64,000 bases of DNA from positions 478,808 to 542,807 of the forward strand of contig NZ_VLPL01000001.1 of assembly GCF_007558725.1 (NCBI RefSeq), read 5' to 3'. The notes under the pieces were generated by a model. That model saw nothing but the letters and a program-made list of their open reading frames with translations. It was not told the origin of the DNA and searched no databases. A program made the position numbers and the translations under genes. The stretch is from Fluviicola chungangensis. Its GTDB lineage: Bacteria > Bacteroidota > Bacteroidia > Flavobacteriales_D > Crocinitomicaceae. Shown piece by piece: positions 43,507 through 52,147 of the stretch; the stretch's first letter is position 1; every line of letters starts with the position of its first letter.

Positions 43507-43514
43507 TAACTTTG
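43507..43514 (+). promoter_or_regulatory. -7 promoter box of trmD, 4 bases before the ATG
   Basis: TAACTTTG fits TAnnTTTG; ATG at 43519. Transcription would start at or within a base or two of the start codon. Confidence 0.7.
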
Positions 43515-43518
43515 CTTC

Positions 43519-44211
43519 ATGCGATTCGATATTCTCACCATACTTCCGGAACTCTTAAATGGTCCTTTCAATGTCTCCATGATGAAGCGTGCACAGGAAC
43601 GCGGACTCCTGGAAATCCATATTCACAATATCCGGGATTACTCTACCGATAAGCATAAGAATGTGGATGACTACCAATACGGTGGCGGAGCCGGAATGGT
43701 AATGGCTATTGAACCGATTGTTATACTGATTGAGAAATTGAAATCGGAACGCAATTACGATGAGATCATTTACATGACCCCCGACGGAGAATTACTGGAA
43801 CAACGACACAGTAACTCCTGGAGTCTGAAAGAGAATATCCTGATCCTTTGCGGACATTACAAAGGGGTAGATGAACGCATTCGGGAACATTACATCACCA
43901 AGGAAATTTCAATCGGGTCGTACGTTCTGACAGGAGGCGAATTGGCTGCAGCCGTGTTGGTTGACAGCATCGGGAGATTAATCCCGGGTGTTATGAATGA
44001 CGAAACTTCTGCATTAACAGACAGTTTCCAGGACGACCTGCTTTCGCCCCCAGTTTATACGCGTCCGCCGGAATTTAACGGATGGAAAGTCCCCGACATT
44101 CTGTTATCCGGGGACTTTGGAAAAATTGAGCAGTGGAGAGAACAGCAGGCTATCGAACGAACGCGAATCCGAAGACCTGATCTGTACAAAAAGTTTACCG
44201 GAGAAGCCTGA
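43519..44211 (+). CDS. trmD: tRNA (guanine37-N1)-methyltransferase
   Basis: 230 residues. [21 protein letters not shown], the trefoil-knot SAM site [12 protein letters not shown] and [21 protein letters not shown], and the catalytic Asp region of the SPOUT family ([22 protein letters not shown]) identify TrmD. It methylates G37 of tRNAs reading CNN codons, preventing +1 frameshifts. The usual neighbours rpsP, rimM and rplS are absent. Its stop codon directly abuts that of the convergent DUF1275 gene (44211/44212). The -7 box ends 4 bases before the ATG. Confidence 0.97.
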   Translation: MRFDILTILPELLNGPFNVSMMKRAQERGLLEIHIHNIRDYSTDKHKNVDDYQYGGGAGMVMAIEPIVILIEKLKSERNYDEIIYMTPDGELLEQRHSNSWSLKENILILCGHYKGVDERIREHYITKEISIGSYVLTGGELAAAVLVDSIGRLIPGVMNDETSALTDSFQDDLLSPPVYTRPPEFNGWKVPDILLSGDFGKIEQWREQQAIERTRIRRPDLYKKFTGEA

Positions 44212-45024
44212 TTATTTACTCTCCAACACCCCGTTTTTCTTTGCCGTATTCTTGAGCGTGCTTTGGATCTTCTCCAACCTGGTTTTCAGGATCATATCGT
44301 GTTTCTTCTTGTTCACATAGAACGGAACGTAGGTTTTGACAAAATCATAAGTCAACACTCCCAGCATAGCTGCAGAAATAAAATAGAACACCTGAAAATG
44401 AACCGATTGAATAATCAATCCCGAGAAAACGCCTCCCGCCAGGTAAGCACTCATAATCGCAGCCATTAATTTTGTTTTTTCTACCACCTGTGCGTTCATT
44501 CGGTATTTCTTCTTGGTCAATAAAGATAAATGAATCGCCAAATCGGTTGTCAGCCCTGTTAAATGTGTTGTTTTTACCTGGAAATTGGAAATACTCGCTG
44601 TCAACCCGTTTTGAAGTCCCATGGAGAATAAAAGCACGGCGACCAAAATTTCTGTTTGAGTCAGTGTTTCGGCGTAAAAAAACTGTCCGTAAATCCCCAC
44701 AAATATAAAACACCCGATTTCAAGTACCATCGGGATACTGTGCGATACAAAGGCATTTTTCCGCGTGCTGTTAATAATCAGATTGTTTGACAGGAAGCTC
44801 CCAGAGAAGAACAAAACAATCCAAAACAGTACCACCAGCATCTGGAACCATTTTCCATCTGCAATCTCCTGGGCCAGAATGGCAAAATGCCCGGTTAAGT
44901 TGGACGTAAAAGAATAAAATAACACCAACGAAGCGACGTTCACCATGCCGGCGATCAGTGCTGTAAAAACTCCCAATCTTAAATTATCCTGGAAAGTTCT
45001 GCTATTGCTAAATCTGCGTAACAT
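44212..45024 (-). CDS. DUF1275 (YoaK) family membrane protein
   Basis: 270 residues with six hydrophobic segments. LGVFTALIAGMVNVASLVLF, TSNLTGHFA and LLFSMGLQNGLTASISNFQVKTTHLTGLTTDLA fit the DUF1275/YoaK family; members are inner-membrane proteins of unknown transport function. The C-terminal 35 residues are basic and cytoplasmic. It starts one base after the 45026-45487 stop, so it belongs to the operon 45966 to 44212. Confidence 0.85.
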   Translation of the reverse strand: MLRRFSNSRTFQDNLRLGVFTALIAGMVNVASLVLFYSFTSNLTGHFAILAQEIADGKWFQMLVVLFWIVLFFSGSFLSNNLIINSTRKNAFVSHSIPMVLEIGCFIFVGIYGQFFYAETLTQTEILVAVLLFSMGLQNGLTASISNFQVKTTHLTGLTTDLAIHLSLLTKKKYRMNAQVVEKTKLMAAIMSAYLAGGVFSGLIIQSVHFQVFYFISAAMLGVLTYDFVKTYVPFYVNKKKHDMILKTRLEKIQSTLKNTAKKNGVLESK

Positions 45025-45025
45025 A

Positions 45026-45487
45026 CTACTTTATTTTTTTGAGTGTAATCTTCACTATTCCGCGTGCATGCACATCCGTGTCGAAATGAAGAACCAATTC
45101 ATTTTTTTTTAAGGATTCAACCGAATAAACCTCAACCGTCTCATCATCATTGAGCAGGGTCAGAATTCTTCCCCGGTCTTTCAAACGCCATTTTGCGAAA
45201 TGTTCTTTCCCCGAACGCTCGTGTAATTTGATACTGTAATCCTTTCTGAAAGTCCAGTTTTCAAACTCGTGAATGACCAGATGATTCGCAATATCTACCC
45301 GTTCATCCGAACCAATTTCCTGCTTCACCTTCTCGTCCAGATTGTTCCTGTCATAGACCCATGAAACTTCCCTCCATTCTCCCACAATAGCCACTTCCGG
45401 GTAATCGGAATGACTGAATACGTAATATCCGAATGAACTCAGGGTGATTACTACAAGACATGCTGACAGCACTAATTTCCGTTTCAT
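45026..45487 (-). CDS. Hypothetical lipocalin-like membrane-anchored protein
   Basis: 153 residues; one N-terminal membrane segment (MKRKLVLSACLVVITLSSFGYYVFS), no clear lipobox, then AIVGEWREVSWVYDRNN, a lipocalin-like opening, and beta-rich sequence to the end. Its start overlaps the UspA-like gene stop (ATGA, 45487-45484). Probably periplasmic, anchored by an uncleaved helix. Function unknown. Confidence 0.65.
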   Translation of the reverse strand: MKRKLVLSACLVVITLSSFGYYVFSHSDYPEVAIVGEWREVSWVYDRNNLDEKVKQEIGSDERVDIANHLVIHEFENWTFRKDYSIKLHERSGKEHFAKWRLKDRGRILTLLNDDETVEVYSVESLKKNELVLHFDTDVHARGIVKITLKKIK

Positions 45488-45966
45488 GTTAAAGCGGTTA
45501 TATACGTTTTGTTGGACTTATTGGAATACTGATTCGTATCCCAGGCAATCAGCTGTTTTTTGATTTTTGATTTGTGTAAAAACGGGATCACATCCATGCT
45601 CTTTTTGTGAGACCAGTCGAACCTTAATTCATACGGAATGATAATCCGGTCGATCTTATTGGTTTCGGTAAACTGTTCAAACGAGCTTTGAGTAAATCCG
45701 CTGAAGAAAACGATTTGAATGGAGGCTACCTTTGGTCCCAGTTCTTTTTCCAAATCGTATAGTTTTTTCAAAAATTCCTTTCCGGCCATTTCAATTTTCA
45801 AATCACTCTGATCAAAAAAAAGCAGGTCCGAAACCGAATTGGAAAGATAGATCCCATGCACTAAGAGTACATTTATCGAATCTTCCGTTTGAAATTGAAG
45901 TAATGCTTTAAGTGGTTCCAATGAAGACTCTTTAAAGTCTGTCGGTATCAGAATTGTTGTTCCCAT
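45484..45966 (-). CDS. Universal-stress-protein-like protein
   Basis: 160 residues. The first strand TTILIPTDFKESSLEPLKALL matches the UspA opening 'IlvPtDfSexsxxAlxxA', and DRIIIPYELRFDW corresponds to the fourth strand. The ATP-binding GxxG(x9)G(S/T) motif of nucleotide-binding Usps is not visible, so ATP binding is unlikely or altered. First gene of a three-gene operon with the lipocalin-like and DUF1275 genes. A TAACTTTG box lies 16 bases upstream. Confidence 0.65.
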   Translation of the reverse strand: MGTTILIPTDFKESSLEPLKALLQFQTEDSINVLLVHGIYLSNSVSDLLFFDQSDLKIEMAGKEFLKKLYDLEKELGPKVASIQIVFFSGFTQSSFEQFTETNKIDRIIIPYELRFDWSHKKSMDVIPFLHKSKIKKQLIAWDTNQYSNKSNKTYITALT

Positions 45967-45982
45967 CTTTATTTGTTTTGAA

Positions 45983-45990
45983 CAAAGTTA
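45983..45990 (-). promoter_or_regulatory. -7 promoter box of the UspA-like operon
   Basis: TAACTTTG on the minus strand, ending 16 bases before the ATG at 45966. Confidence 0.6.
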
Positions 45991-46059
45991 GCGGGCGCGT
46001 ATAAGGACGGGATAAGAACCGGATTAAAACGGGATTAGAATTTCAGTTTTAACGTTTCT

Positions 46060-47427
46060 TTAAGAATTATAGGGAATGACAAGACTTACCAAGGTACCTT
46101 TTTCTTCTTCCGAATGTACAATGATCTTACCTTTATGCTGACGCATAATGTTTCGTGTAAGAGGTAACCCGATTCCGTAACCTTCAAAAGATGTCGTGTT
46201 GGAAGCCCGAAAGAACGGATCGTAAATATGCCCCAAATCCTGGGGAGGAATTCCGATTCCATGATCCTGAACATGAATAGAAATGCTTTCCTTACTGTAT
46301 GTCAGGTAAATTCTTACTTCCTGGTTTTCAGAGTATTTACTGGCATTTAAAAGTACATTGGATAAGGCCAACTGGAGCAATTGTGAATTCCCTTTTACTT
46401 CCAGTACGTCTAGGTTCTCGGGCAAACTTCCGAAATCAAACCGGATCCTATTTCCCGGAATAATCCGATTCACCGTTTCTATTGTTTCAAAAATAAGCTC
46501 ATCGACCCGCAAACTTTCAATGGTCATTTTTTTGCCATCAAAGCCCGTTTGAGCCAGAAACAATAATGCTTTGGTTTTCTTATTTAATTTCTCTGCTTCT
46601 TCCAAAATGCGGTTTAATGCCGTTTTGTATTCTTCCGTACTCCGGTCTTTACTCAGCATTAAATCCGCTTGCCCAATAATACTTGTAAGCGGTGTATTTA
46701 ACTCGTGTGAAGCATTGCTTATAAAATTGTTTTGGGTCTCAAAACTGGTCTCCAGGCGGTCCAGCATATTGTTCATTGTCCGAATCAGTTCCCCCAGTTC
46801 ATCGCCCTCCTGCTTATTTTCAATTCTGAAATGCAAATTTTCCGTTCCGATAGTATGTACACTTGTACTCAAATCACTAATAGGTTTGATCAGTCGCTTT
46901 GAAAGCCATAGGGAAACCATAATAATTAAAAACACTGCTGAAAAAAACAGGGAAATGAGCAAGCCACCCAGGTAATTTTTATACTTTGTGTAGTACATGT
47001 TCCGGGCAGTTGTATAGACAACGTACTTTCTCCCCTGTTTTGAAACATAGCATTTTCCATATTTCAGGAGATTTCCCTTCCTTTCCTGCGCATTTTTATG
47101 TTGTATTACCTTCTGAATGAAACGGGCATCATCTTTCGCCTGTTTGCTATTCAGAATTGGGTTTCCCAACTCATCCAATTCCACCACAATACTTTTCTCG
47201 TCGGGAAGTTTTTCCAGGTATTCCTGTTTGAATTCTTTTACAAACTCTTTGTCTCCGCGATGATCCAGTTCTATTCGGATCGTTGTATTTGTTCGTGTTT
47301 CTAACCTATCGTAAAAATCATTGAACACATAATTGGAAGACAAGACATACACTATCGCGCCGAAAAGGAACACCAACACGGCAAATGTGCTGCTCAACAG
47401 CCAAATAATGCGGGTACGGATTTTCAT
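46060..47427 (-). CDS. Sensor histidine kinase
   Basis: 455 residues: membrane helix 1 (about 7-30), periplasmic sensor region (31-150), helix 2 (152-175), HAMP (176-230), HisKA with H241 in NASHELNTPLTS, and HATPase with the N box NVLLNASKYS, G1 DHGIGIPPQ and GYGIGLPL. The small periplasmic domain recalls CusS/ArlS-type kinases; the signal is unknown. Its ATG overlaps the response regulator stop (47427-47424), so regulator and kinase form one operon. No obvious target gene adjoins it except the UspA-like operon 94 bases downstream. Confidence 0.95.
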   Translation of the reverse strand: MKIRTRIIWLLSSTFAVLVFLFGAIVYVLSSNYVFNDFYDRLETRTNTTIRIELDHRGDKEFVKEFKQEYLEKLPDEKSIVVELDELGNPILNSKQAKDDARFIQKVIQHKNAQERKGNLLKYGKCYVSKQGRKYVVYTTARNMYYTKYKNYLGGLLISLFFSAVFLIIMVSLWLSKRLIKPISDLSTSVHTIGTENLHFRIENKQEGDELGELIRTMNNMLDRLETSFETQNNFISNASHELNTPLTSIIGQADLMLSKDRSTEEYKTALNRILEEAEKLNKKTKALLFLAQTGFDGKKMTIESLRVDELIFETIETVNRIIPGNRIRFDFGSLPENLDVLEVKGNSQLLQLALSNVLLNASKYSENQEVRIYLTYSKESISIHVQDHGIGIPPQDLGHIYDPFFRASNTTSFEGYGIGLPLTRNIMRQHKGKIIVHSEEEKGTLVSLVIPYNS

Positions 47428-48107
47428 TCTTCCTCGCGCATTACATACCCCATTCCGATCACGGTATGGATCAGTTTAGATCCGCCGAACTGCGTGAGTT
47501 TCTTACGAAGGTAATTAACATACACGTCCACGACATTTGTCCCGGATTCAAAATCGACTCCCCAAACATCTTCCAGGATATCAATGCGGGAAAACACCTT
47601 TCCGGGATTCATAATAAAGAGCAATAATAAGCGGTATTCGGTTGAAGTGAGACTCACGGGATTTCCATTTCGCGTAACTGTTTTTCGATCATCATCCATA
47701 ACCAAATCATCAAACTGAAAGAGCATATGCGTATTTGAAACCTGGCTTTCAATTCTTCTGAGCAGTGATCGGACCCGTGCATTCAACTCAATGAACTTGA
47801 ATGGTTTGGGTAAATAATCATCAGCTCCGGAATCTAATCCAATCGCAACATTTTCGGGAGTTCCCAGTGCCGTAAGCATTAAAATCGGCACCTGGCTGGT
47901 TTCTCTGATCTTTGAGCAAACCTGAATCCCATTCAATCCGGGAAGCATAATATCCAGAATAATCAGATCCGGATTCCAAAAATGAAACTCGTCCAATCCC
48001 TTCAGTCCGTTATTGGCAACTTTCGTATTGAAATTTTCTTCGGCTAAACCTTTTTGAACCAGCGCACTGATTTGGGGATCATCTTCAATTATCAATATTT
48101 TTTTCAC
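47424..48107 (-). CDS. OmpR/PhoB-family response regulator
   Basis: 227 residues from a GTG start at 48107 (VKKILIIEDDPQISALVQKG); the longer in-frame reading upstream adds a hydrophobic tail foreign to the family. Receiver domain with D9, D10 and phospho-acceptor D52 (LIILDIMLP), conserved T and K (LMLTALG, YLPKPF); a C-terminal winged helix (VSLTSTEYRLLLLFIMNPGK...DVYVNYLRKKL) binds DNA. It is phosphorylated by the kinase encoded next. The choice of GTG rests on family length; no ATG fits. Confidence 0.93.
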   Translation of the reverse strand: MKKILIIEDDPQISALVQKGLAEENFNTKVANNGLKGLDEFHFWNPDLIILDIMLPGLNGIQVCSKIRETSQVPILMLTALGTPENVAIGLDSGADDYLPKPFKFIELNARVRSLLRRIESQVSNTHMLFQFDDLVMDDDRKTVTRNGNPVSLTSTEYRLLLLFIMNPGKVFSRIDILEDVWGVDFESGTNVVDVYVNYLRKKLTQFGGSKLIHTVIGMGYVMREEE

Positions 48108-48214
48108 AGAAATCCGATTGGATGATAAAATTAAGAAAAAAGAATTGATCGAAATAAGCGCCAGACAAAACATTAAACAATTAAAAATCAAATAATTAAA
48201 AATAAATCTGTTCG

Positions 48215-48222
48215 TATCTTTG
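48215..48222 (+). promoter_or_regulatory. -7 box upstream of the ArsR-type regulator
   Basis: TATCTTTG fits TAnnTTTG, but lies 118 bases before the ATG at 48341, implying a long AT-rich leader if used. Confidence 0.4.
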
Positions 48223-48340
48223 GGAACACCCGAATTTCCAAATTCCCGTATTTCATTATTTCCAAAAAAACTTTTTCCAGATCATCATTTTTATTAACTT
48301 AAATAAAAAACACCTTTATTTAATTAATTAACAACAAGTT

Positions 48341-48679
48341 ATGCCAACATTAAAACCTCTTGATTACACCCCAAAACAAATTTCAATTTCTCTTGTAGGA
48401 AGGGCTATTGCGCATCCATGCAGAGTTAAAATGATTGAATTACTCATCAAAAATCCTCAACTAACCAACAGGGAATTAACAGAAAGGCTTCATTTGTCCA
48501 AATCGACTATTCATGATCATTTAACAAAGCTTTGGGACGCAGGCTTGATCAATGTCAGCTATTTCCCTCACTCACTTTGCGTCGAAATCACGCAAGAACA
48601 AATAGAAATGTATCGAAAACTGGAAACATTATTCGATTTCAAACCTAAAAAAGCCTATCATTTGAGTCTTCTGGATTAA
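48341..48679 (+). CDS. ArsR-type winged-helix regulator
   Basis: 112 residues. GRAIAHPCRVKMIELLIKNP then LTNRELTERLHLSKSTIHDHLTKLWDAGLI is the ArsR winged-helix core. There are no cysteine pairs in the helices used for metal sensing in ArsR/SmtB, so a metal role is not supported. It is probably a DNA-binding repressor or activator. The Sua5/YrdC gene's -7 box overlaps its stop codon (48677-48684), so the next gene has its own promoter. Confidence 0.82.
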   Translation: MPTLKPLDYTPKQISISLVGRAIAHPCRVKMIELLIKNPQLTNRELTERLHLSKSTIHDHLTKLWDAGLINVSYFPHSLCVEITQEQIEMYRKLETLFDFKPKKAYHLSLLD

Positions 48680-48684
48680 CTTTG
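48677..48684 (+). promoter_or_regulatory. -7 promoter box of the Sua5/YrdC gene
   Basis: TAACTTTG, overlapping the stop codon of the ArsR-type gene; 15 bases before the ATG at 48700. Confidence 0.65.
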
Positions 48685-48699
48685 CGAAAAATTCAATTC

Positions 48700-49257
48700 A
48701 TGGTTCTCGATCCAACGATCATTGAAGCCCTCCAAGCAGGCAAAACGATACTTTACCCTACTGATACCATTTGGGGAATCGGTTGCGATGCTACGAATGA
48801 AGCAGCATGTCAACGAATTCTTGAGATTAAGAAGCGACCGGAAAACAAAAGTTTTATTCTTTTGGCAGATAGCTTTCAAATGATCGAAAAGTACATTCCT
48901 GAATTTCCGGATGTGTGTTATGATTTGGTTGATTTGTCTGATAAACCCTTAACCATTATATATCCGAATGCCCAAGGATTGGCTCCCAGTGTTTTAGCTC
49001 AGGACGGTTCCGTTGGAATTCGGCTCACAAAAGATCCTGTTTGTCTTTCATTGATCCGAGGTATCCGCAAGCCCCTGGTTTCTACTTCAGCAAATATTTC
49101 CGGAAAACCATTTCCAACCAATTTCAGCAGCATTGATCCCCAAATTAAAGACCGCGTGGATGCCATTTTGGAATTAAGAACAGATGAACTGCTTTCCAGT
49201 CCTTCGCAAATCATTAAAATTGGGTTGGACAGTTCCATTCAGGTTATCAGAAGCTGA
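48700..49257 (+). CDS. Sua5/YrdC/YwlC-family threonylcarbamoyl-AMP synthase
   Basis: 185 residues from the ATG at 48700; an in-frame TTG at 48682 lies inside the promoter box and is rejected. GKTILYPTDTIWGIGCDATN, KRPENKSFILL and LVSTSANISGKPFPTNFSSI are the conserved YrdC blocks. The family makes threonylcarbamoyl-AMP for the t6A37 modification of ANN-decoding tRNAs. It is a YrdC domain without the Sua5 C-terminal extension; it precedes the CCA-adding enzyme, another tRNA gene. A second YrdC paralogue elsewhere could be the main enzyme. Confidence 0.9.
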   Translation: MVLDPTIIEALQAGKTILYPTDTIWGIGCDATNEAACQRILEIKKRPENKSFILLADSFQMIEKYIPEFPDVCYDLVDLSDKPLTIIYPNAQGLAPSVLAQDGSVGIRLTKDPVCLSLIRGIRKPLVSTSANISGKPFPTNFSSIDPQIKDRVDAILELRTDELLSSPSQIIKIGLDSSIQVIRS

Positions 49258-49272
49258 TTATTCTAAATTCAG

Positions 49273-49280
49273 TAACTTTG
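49273..49280 (+). promoter_or_regulatory. -7 promoter box of the CCA-adding enzyme gene, 7 bases before the ATG
   Basis: TAACTTTG; ATG at 49288. The predicted leader is 0-4 bases. Confidence 0.65.
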
Positions 49281-49287
49281 CACCCGC

Positions 49288-50706
49288 ATGCAAACAGAAA
49301 ATTTCGCACACAAACTCAAACACCCTGTTTTTAAGGTTGTTTCTCAGATTATTTCCGAAAAAGGCTTGGAAGCTTATGTGATCGGAGGGTTTGTACGTGA
49401 CTTATTATTGGATCGGACATCCAAGGACATTGACATTGTAGTTGTGGGCAATGGAATGGAATTGGCACAAGCAGCGGGAGAAAAGTTGCGTGTAAAAAAA
49501 GTCAATCTTTTTAAGAATTTCGGGACGGCACAGTTTAATTACAAAGACCTGGATGTCGAGTTTGTCGGTGCACGAAAAGAATCATACCAGAGAGATTCCA
49601 GGAAACCCATAGTTGAAGACGGGACATTGAGTGACGATCAAAAAAGACGGGACTTTACCATCAATGCACTTGCATTGGATTTGCGTGAAGCAACTTTCGG
49701 CAACCTGATCGATCCCTTCAATGGTTTGTCTGATTTGGAAAAAGGAATTCTTCGAACACCACTCGACCCGGATACCACGTATTCGGATGATCCATTGCGC
49801 ATGATGCGGGCTATCCGGTTTGCCACGCAACTTGATTTTCAAATTGAAATCAACAGTTTGAAATCAATCCTTGAAAATGCCTCTAGGCTGGAAATCATTT
49901 CAAAAGAGCGCATCATGGATGAATTGAATAAGATTATCCTGGCTGAAAAGCCTTCCAGGGGATTTGAATTATTGAACTCCACCAAATTACTTCACCAATT
50001 CTTTCCTGAAATGATCGCCCTCCATGGAGTTGAAACCAGGGATGGAAAAAGTCATAAGGATAATTTCTATCATACGCTGGAAGTGTTGGACAACGTTGCA
50101 CATCATTCCGATAATTTATGGCTGCGTTGGAGTGCTATTCTGCATGATATTGCCAAACCGCCGACCAAGAAATTCGATGCACAAGTTGGCTGGACATTTC
50201 ACGGACACGAAGAGTTGGGAGCAAGAATGGTTCCGAAGATCTTTGCGCGATTAAGGTTGCCTTTAGACCATAAAATGAAATACGTCCAAAAACTGGTTCG
50301 GCTTCATCTAAGACCTATTTCATTGGTTAAAAGTAATGTGACCGATTCAGCCGTAAGACGTTTATTGTTTGAAGCGGGCGACGATATTGACGATTTGATG
50401 ACCTTATGCAATGCAGATATCACCTCGAAAAATGAGTTTAAAGTCAAGAAATACAAAAAGAATTTCGAACTGGTTGTTGAAAAATTAAAAGCAGTAGAAG
50501 AAAAAGATCATGTCAGGAACTTCCAGCCGCCAATTTCCGGAGAATTGATCATGTCGACCTTCAATATCGGACCATGCGGTGAAATCGGAGTCATTAAAAC
50601 CCGGATCAAGGAAGCCATTCTGGAAGGAGAAATTCCGAATGATTTTGAAACGGCAAAAAAATTGATGCTGCAAATCGGTGAAGAACTGGGATTGAAAGTC
50701 AATTAG
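49288..50706 (+). CDS. CCA tRNA nucleotidyltransferase with HD domain
   Basis: 472 residues. YVIGGFVRDLLLDRTSKDIDIVVVG has the G-G-F-VRD and DxD (D-I-D) motifs of class II tRNA nucleotidyltransferases; KRRDFTINALALDL and DDPLRMMRAIRFATQLDF are motifs B and D. An HD phosphohydrolase domain follows (FYHTLEVLDNV...WSAILHDIAKP). It adds or repairs the 3' CCA end of tRNAs; the HD domain may remove 2',3'-cyclic or 2' phosphates. Poly(A) polymerase activity is an alternative seen in paralogues. The gene carries its own promoter box. Confidence 0.93.
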   Translation: MQTENFAHKLKHPVFKVVSQIISEKGLEAYVIGGFVRDLLLDRTSKDIDIVVVGNGMELAQAAGEKLRVKKVNLFKNFGTAQFNYKDLDVEFVGARKESYQRDSRKPIVEDGTLSDDQKRRDFTINALALDLREATFGNLIDPFNGLSDLEKGILRTPLDPDTTYSDDPLRMMRAIRFATQLDFQIEINSLKSILENASRLEIISKERIMDELNKIILAEKPSRGFELLNSTKLLHQFFPEMIALHGVETRDGKSHKDNFYHTLEVLDNVAHHSDNLWLRWSAILHDIAKPPTKKFDAQVGWTFHGHEELGARMVPKIFARLRLPLDHKMKYVQKLVRLHLRPISLVKSNVTDSAVRRLLFEAGDDIDDLMTLCNADITSKNEFKVKKYKKNFELVVEKLKAVEEKDHVRNFQPPISGELIMSTFNIGPCGEIGVIKTRIKEAILEGEIPNDFETAKKLMLQIGEELGLKVN

Positions 50707-50707
50707 G

Positions 50708-50754
50708 AATTAAGAATGTAGCATTAAGAGCAAAATGTCTCTGCATTCTTAATT
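50708..50754. repeat. AATTAAGAATGTAG word hairpin
   Basis: AATTAAGAATGTAG (50708-50721) pairs with CTGCATTCTTAATT (50741-50754), 13 of 14 bases; further copies of ATTCTACATTCTGCATT follow. Located directly after the CCA-adding enzyme stop codon. Confidence 0.65.
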
Positions 50755-50774
50755 CTACATTCTGCATTAAAACT

Positions 50775-50782
50775 TATCTTTG
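50775..50782 (+). promoter_or_regulatory. -7 promoter box
   Basis: TATCTTTG, 16 bases before the ATG at 50799. Confidence 0.6.
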
Positions 50783-50798
50783 TAAAAAAAACAACTGC

Positions 50799-51338
50799 AT
50801 GGCGCTAAAATTTCGCGTGTTATTAGATTCCGAAAAAGATCAGGAAATATTCAGAGATATTCTGATCAATGAGGATGACAACTTTGAATCTTTCTATCGG
50901 GTTATATTGAATTCCTTCAATTTTGAGGGACAGGAGATCGGTTCGTTCTTTATGTCGAATGATGAATGGGACAAAGGTCATGAGATCAGTTTGATGGATA
51001 TGAGTTACTCCGATGAGGATCCTGAAATAACAAGCGTGATGTCTGAAGCAAAGCTGGCTGATTTCATGGAAGTACCGGATCAGAAAATTATTCTGGTTTA
51101 CGATTTCCTTCGCATGTGGATCTTTTTGATCGAATTACAGGAACGTACGAATGAAACATTAGATAATCCAAAAATTGCATTAGCGGTTGGAACGGCTCCT
51201 CCCGAAGATTCAAAAATGATCCAGGACGATGCTTTTTTCGGAGAAGAGGAAGACGAAGACTTCAACGAATTTGACGAAGATTTCGGAGATGGGTATGACG
51301 AAGATGATTTATCCGGTTACGAAGAATACGATTATTAA
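50799..51338 (+). CDS. Plasmid pRiA4b ORF-3-like protein with acidic tail
   Basis: 179 residues. LKFRVLLDSEKDQEIFRDILINEDDNFESFYRVILNSFNF and KIILVYDFLRMWIFLIELQE match the pRiA4b ORF-3-like (IS1096-associated) fold, 'FxxxIxxAFxWxxxHLxxF...yxYDFgDxWxhxi'. The last 45 residues are almost entirely Asp, Glu, Phe, Gly and Tyr (EEEDEDFNEFDEDFGDGYDE), a disordered acidic tail frequent in bacteroidotal members. No transposase is nearby, so the IS association in the family name is irrelevant here. Function unknown. Confidence 0.78.
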   Translation: MALKFRVLLDSEKDQEIFRDILINEDDNFESFYRVILNSFNFEGQEIGSFFMSNDEWDKGHEISLMDMSYSDEDPEITSVMSEAKLADFMEVPDQKIILVYDFLRMWIFLIELQERTNETLDNPKIALAVGTAPPEDSKMIQDDAFFGEEEDEDFNEFDEDFGDGYDEDDLSGYEEYDY

Positions 51339-51340
51339 CA

Positions 51341-51425
51341 AGACTAATAGACATAAGACCAAAGACTAAAGACAGTTTCACTGTCAATTTGTCTTAAGTC
51401 TATTGTCTTGAGTCCTACAGTCTAG
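51341..51425. repeat. AGACTAAAGAC word hairpin
   Basis: The word AGAC(T/C)AA(A/T) occurs about five times on the left, and its complement GTCTTAAGTCTATTGTCTTGAG on the right; GACAG/CTGTC (51371-51375, 51381-51385) closes the tip. It fills the spacer between the 50799 and 51430 genes. Confidence 0.65.
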
Positions 51426-51429
51426 AAAA

Positions 51430-52146
51430 ATGAACGAAAAAAAATACGGCGATCCGATCGGGGCAGCAATCAAAGAATACGCAGACAAAAGACGCCCGGA
51501 AGATATCATTGTTTCCTCCAATATTTGTGAAGACGATATCATTCCATTGGAAGTCCTTTTCCGAAAACACGATGAAATGCCACAAATTGAGCAAAAAGCG
51601 CTTTCGTTGGCACGCGGTCACGTTTTGGATGTAGGAGCCGGAGCTGGGATTCATGCGACTTACTTACAGGATCTCGGATTCAAAGTAGATTGCATTGACA
51701 TTTCAGAGGGAGCCGTAGAATATTTGAAAAGCAACGATCTGAATGCAGAGCGTATCAACTTTTTCTCATTAAAAGATCGGAAATACGATACGATTCTCAT
51801 GCTTATGAACGGAATCGGAATTGCAGGAAAACTGTCCAATTTGGAAAAAACCCTGGAGCACGCAAAATCCTTGTTAAATCCGGGAGGAAAGATTTTATGT
51901 GATTCTTCGGACATTCATTCTCTGTATGAAGATGAAGACGGAGCACTTTGGGTGGATCTGAATACGGAATACTACGGAAACTTCCGCTTTCAAATGAAAT
52001 ACAAAAAGCAAAAAGGACCATGGTTTGACTGGCTTTATGTGGATTTCGACAATCTTTTTCAAGCGGCCAAGAAAGTCGGATTGAAAGCTATTCGTGTTTT
52101 GGAAGAAGACGATCATTACCTGGCAGAATTAACACTCGAAAAATAA
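51430..52146 (+). CDS. Class I SAM-dependent methyltransferase
   Basis: 238 residues. Motif I HVLDVGAGAGIHATYL (64-79), acidic CIDISEGAVEYL and motif III-like LLNPGGKILCD identify a class I methyltransferase of the small-molecule type. Substrate unknown. One base separates it from the TraB/GumN gene; those two and the FKBP gene make a three-gene operon. Confidence 0.82.
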   Translation: MNEKKYGDPIGAAIKEYADKRRPEDIIVSSNICEDDIIPLEVLFRKHDEMPQIEQKALSLARGHVLDVGAGAGIHATYLQDLGFKVDCIDISEGAVEYLKSNDLNAERINFFSLKDRKYDTILMLMNGIGIAGKLSNLEKTLEHAKSLLNPGGKILCDSSDIHSLYEDEDGALWVDLNTEYYGNFRFQMKYKKQKGPWFDWLYVDFDNLFQAAKKVGLKAIRVLEEDDHYLAELTLEK

Positions 52147-52147
52147 G

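Noticed and set aside
51341-51425. Possible CRISPR-like repeat array in the spacer
   Set aside because: The units are 8-11 bases, degenerate, without spacers of constant length, and no cas gene is present.
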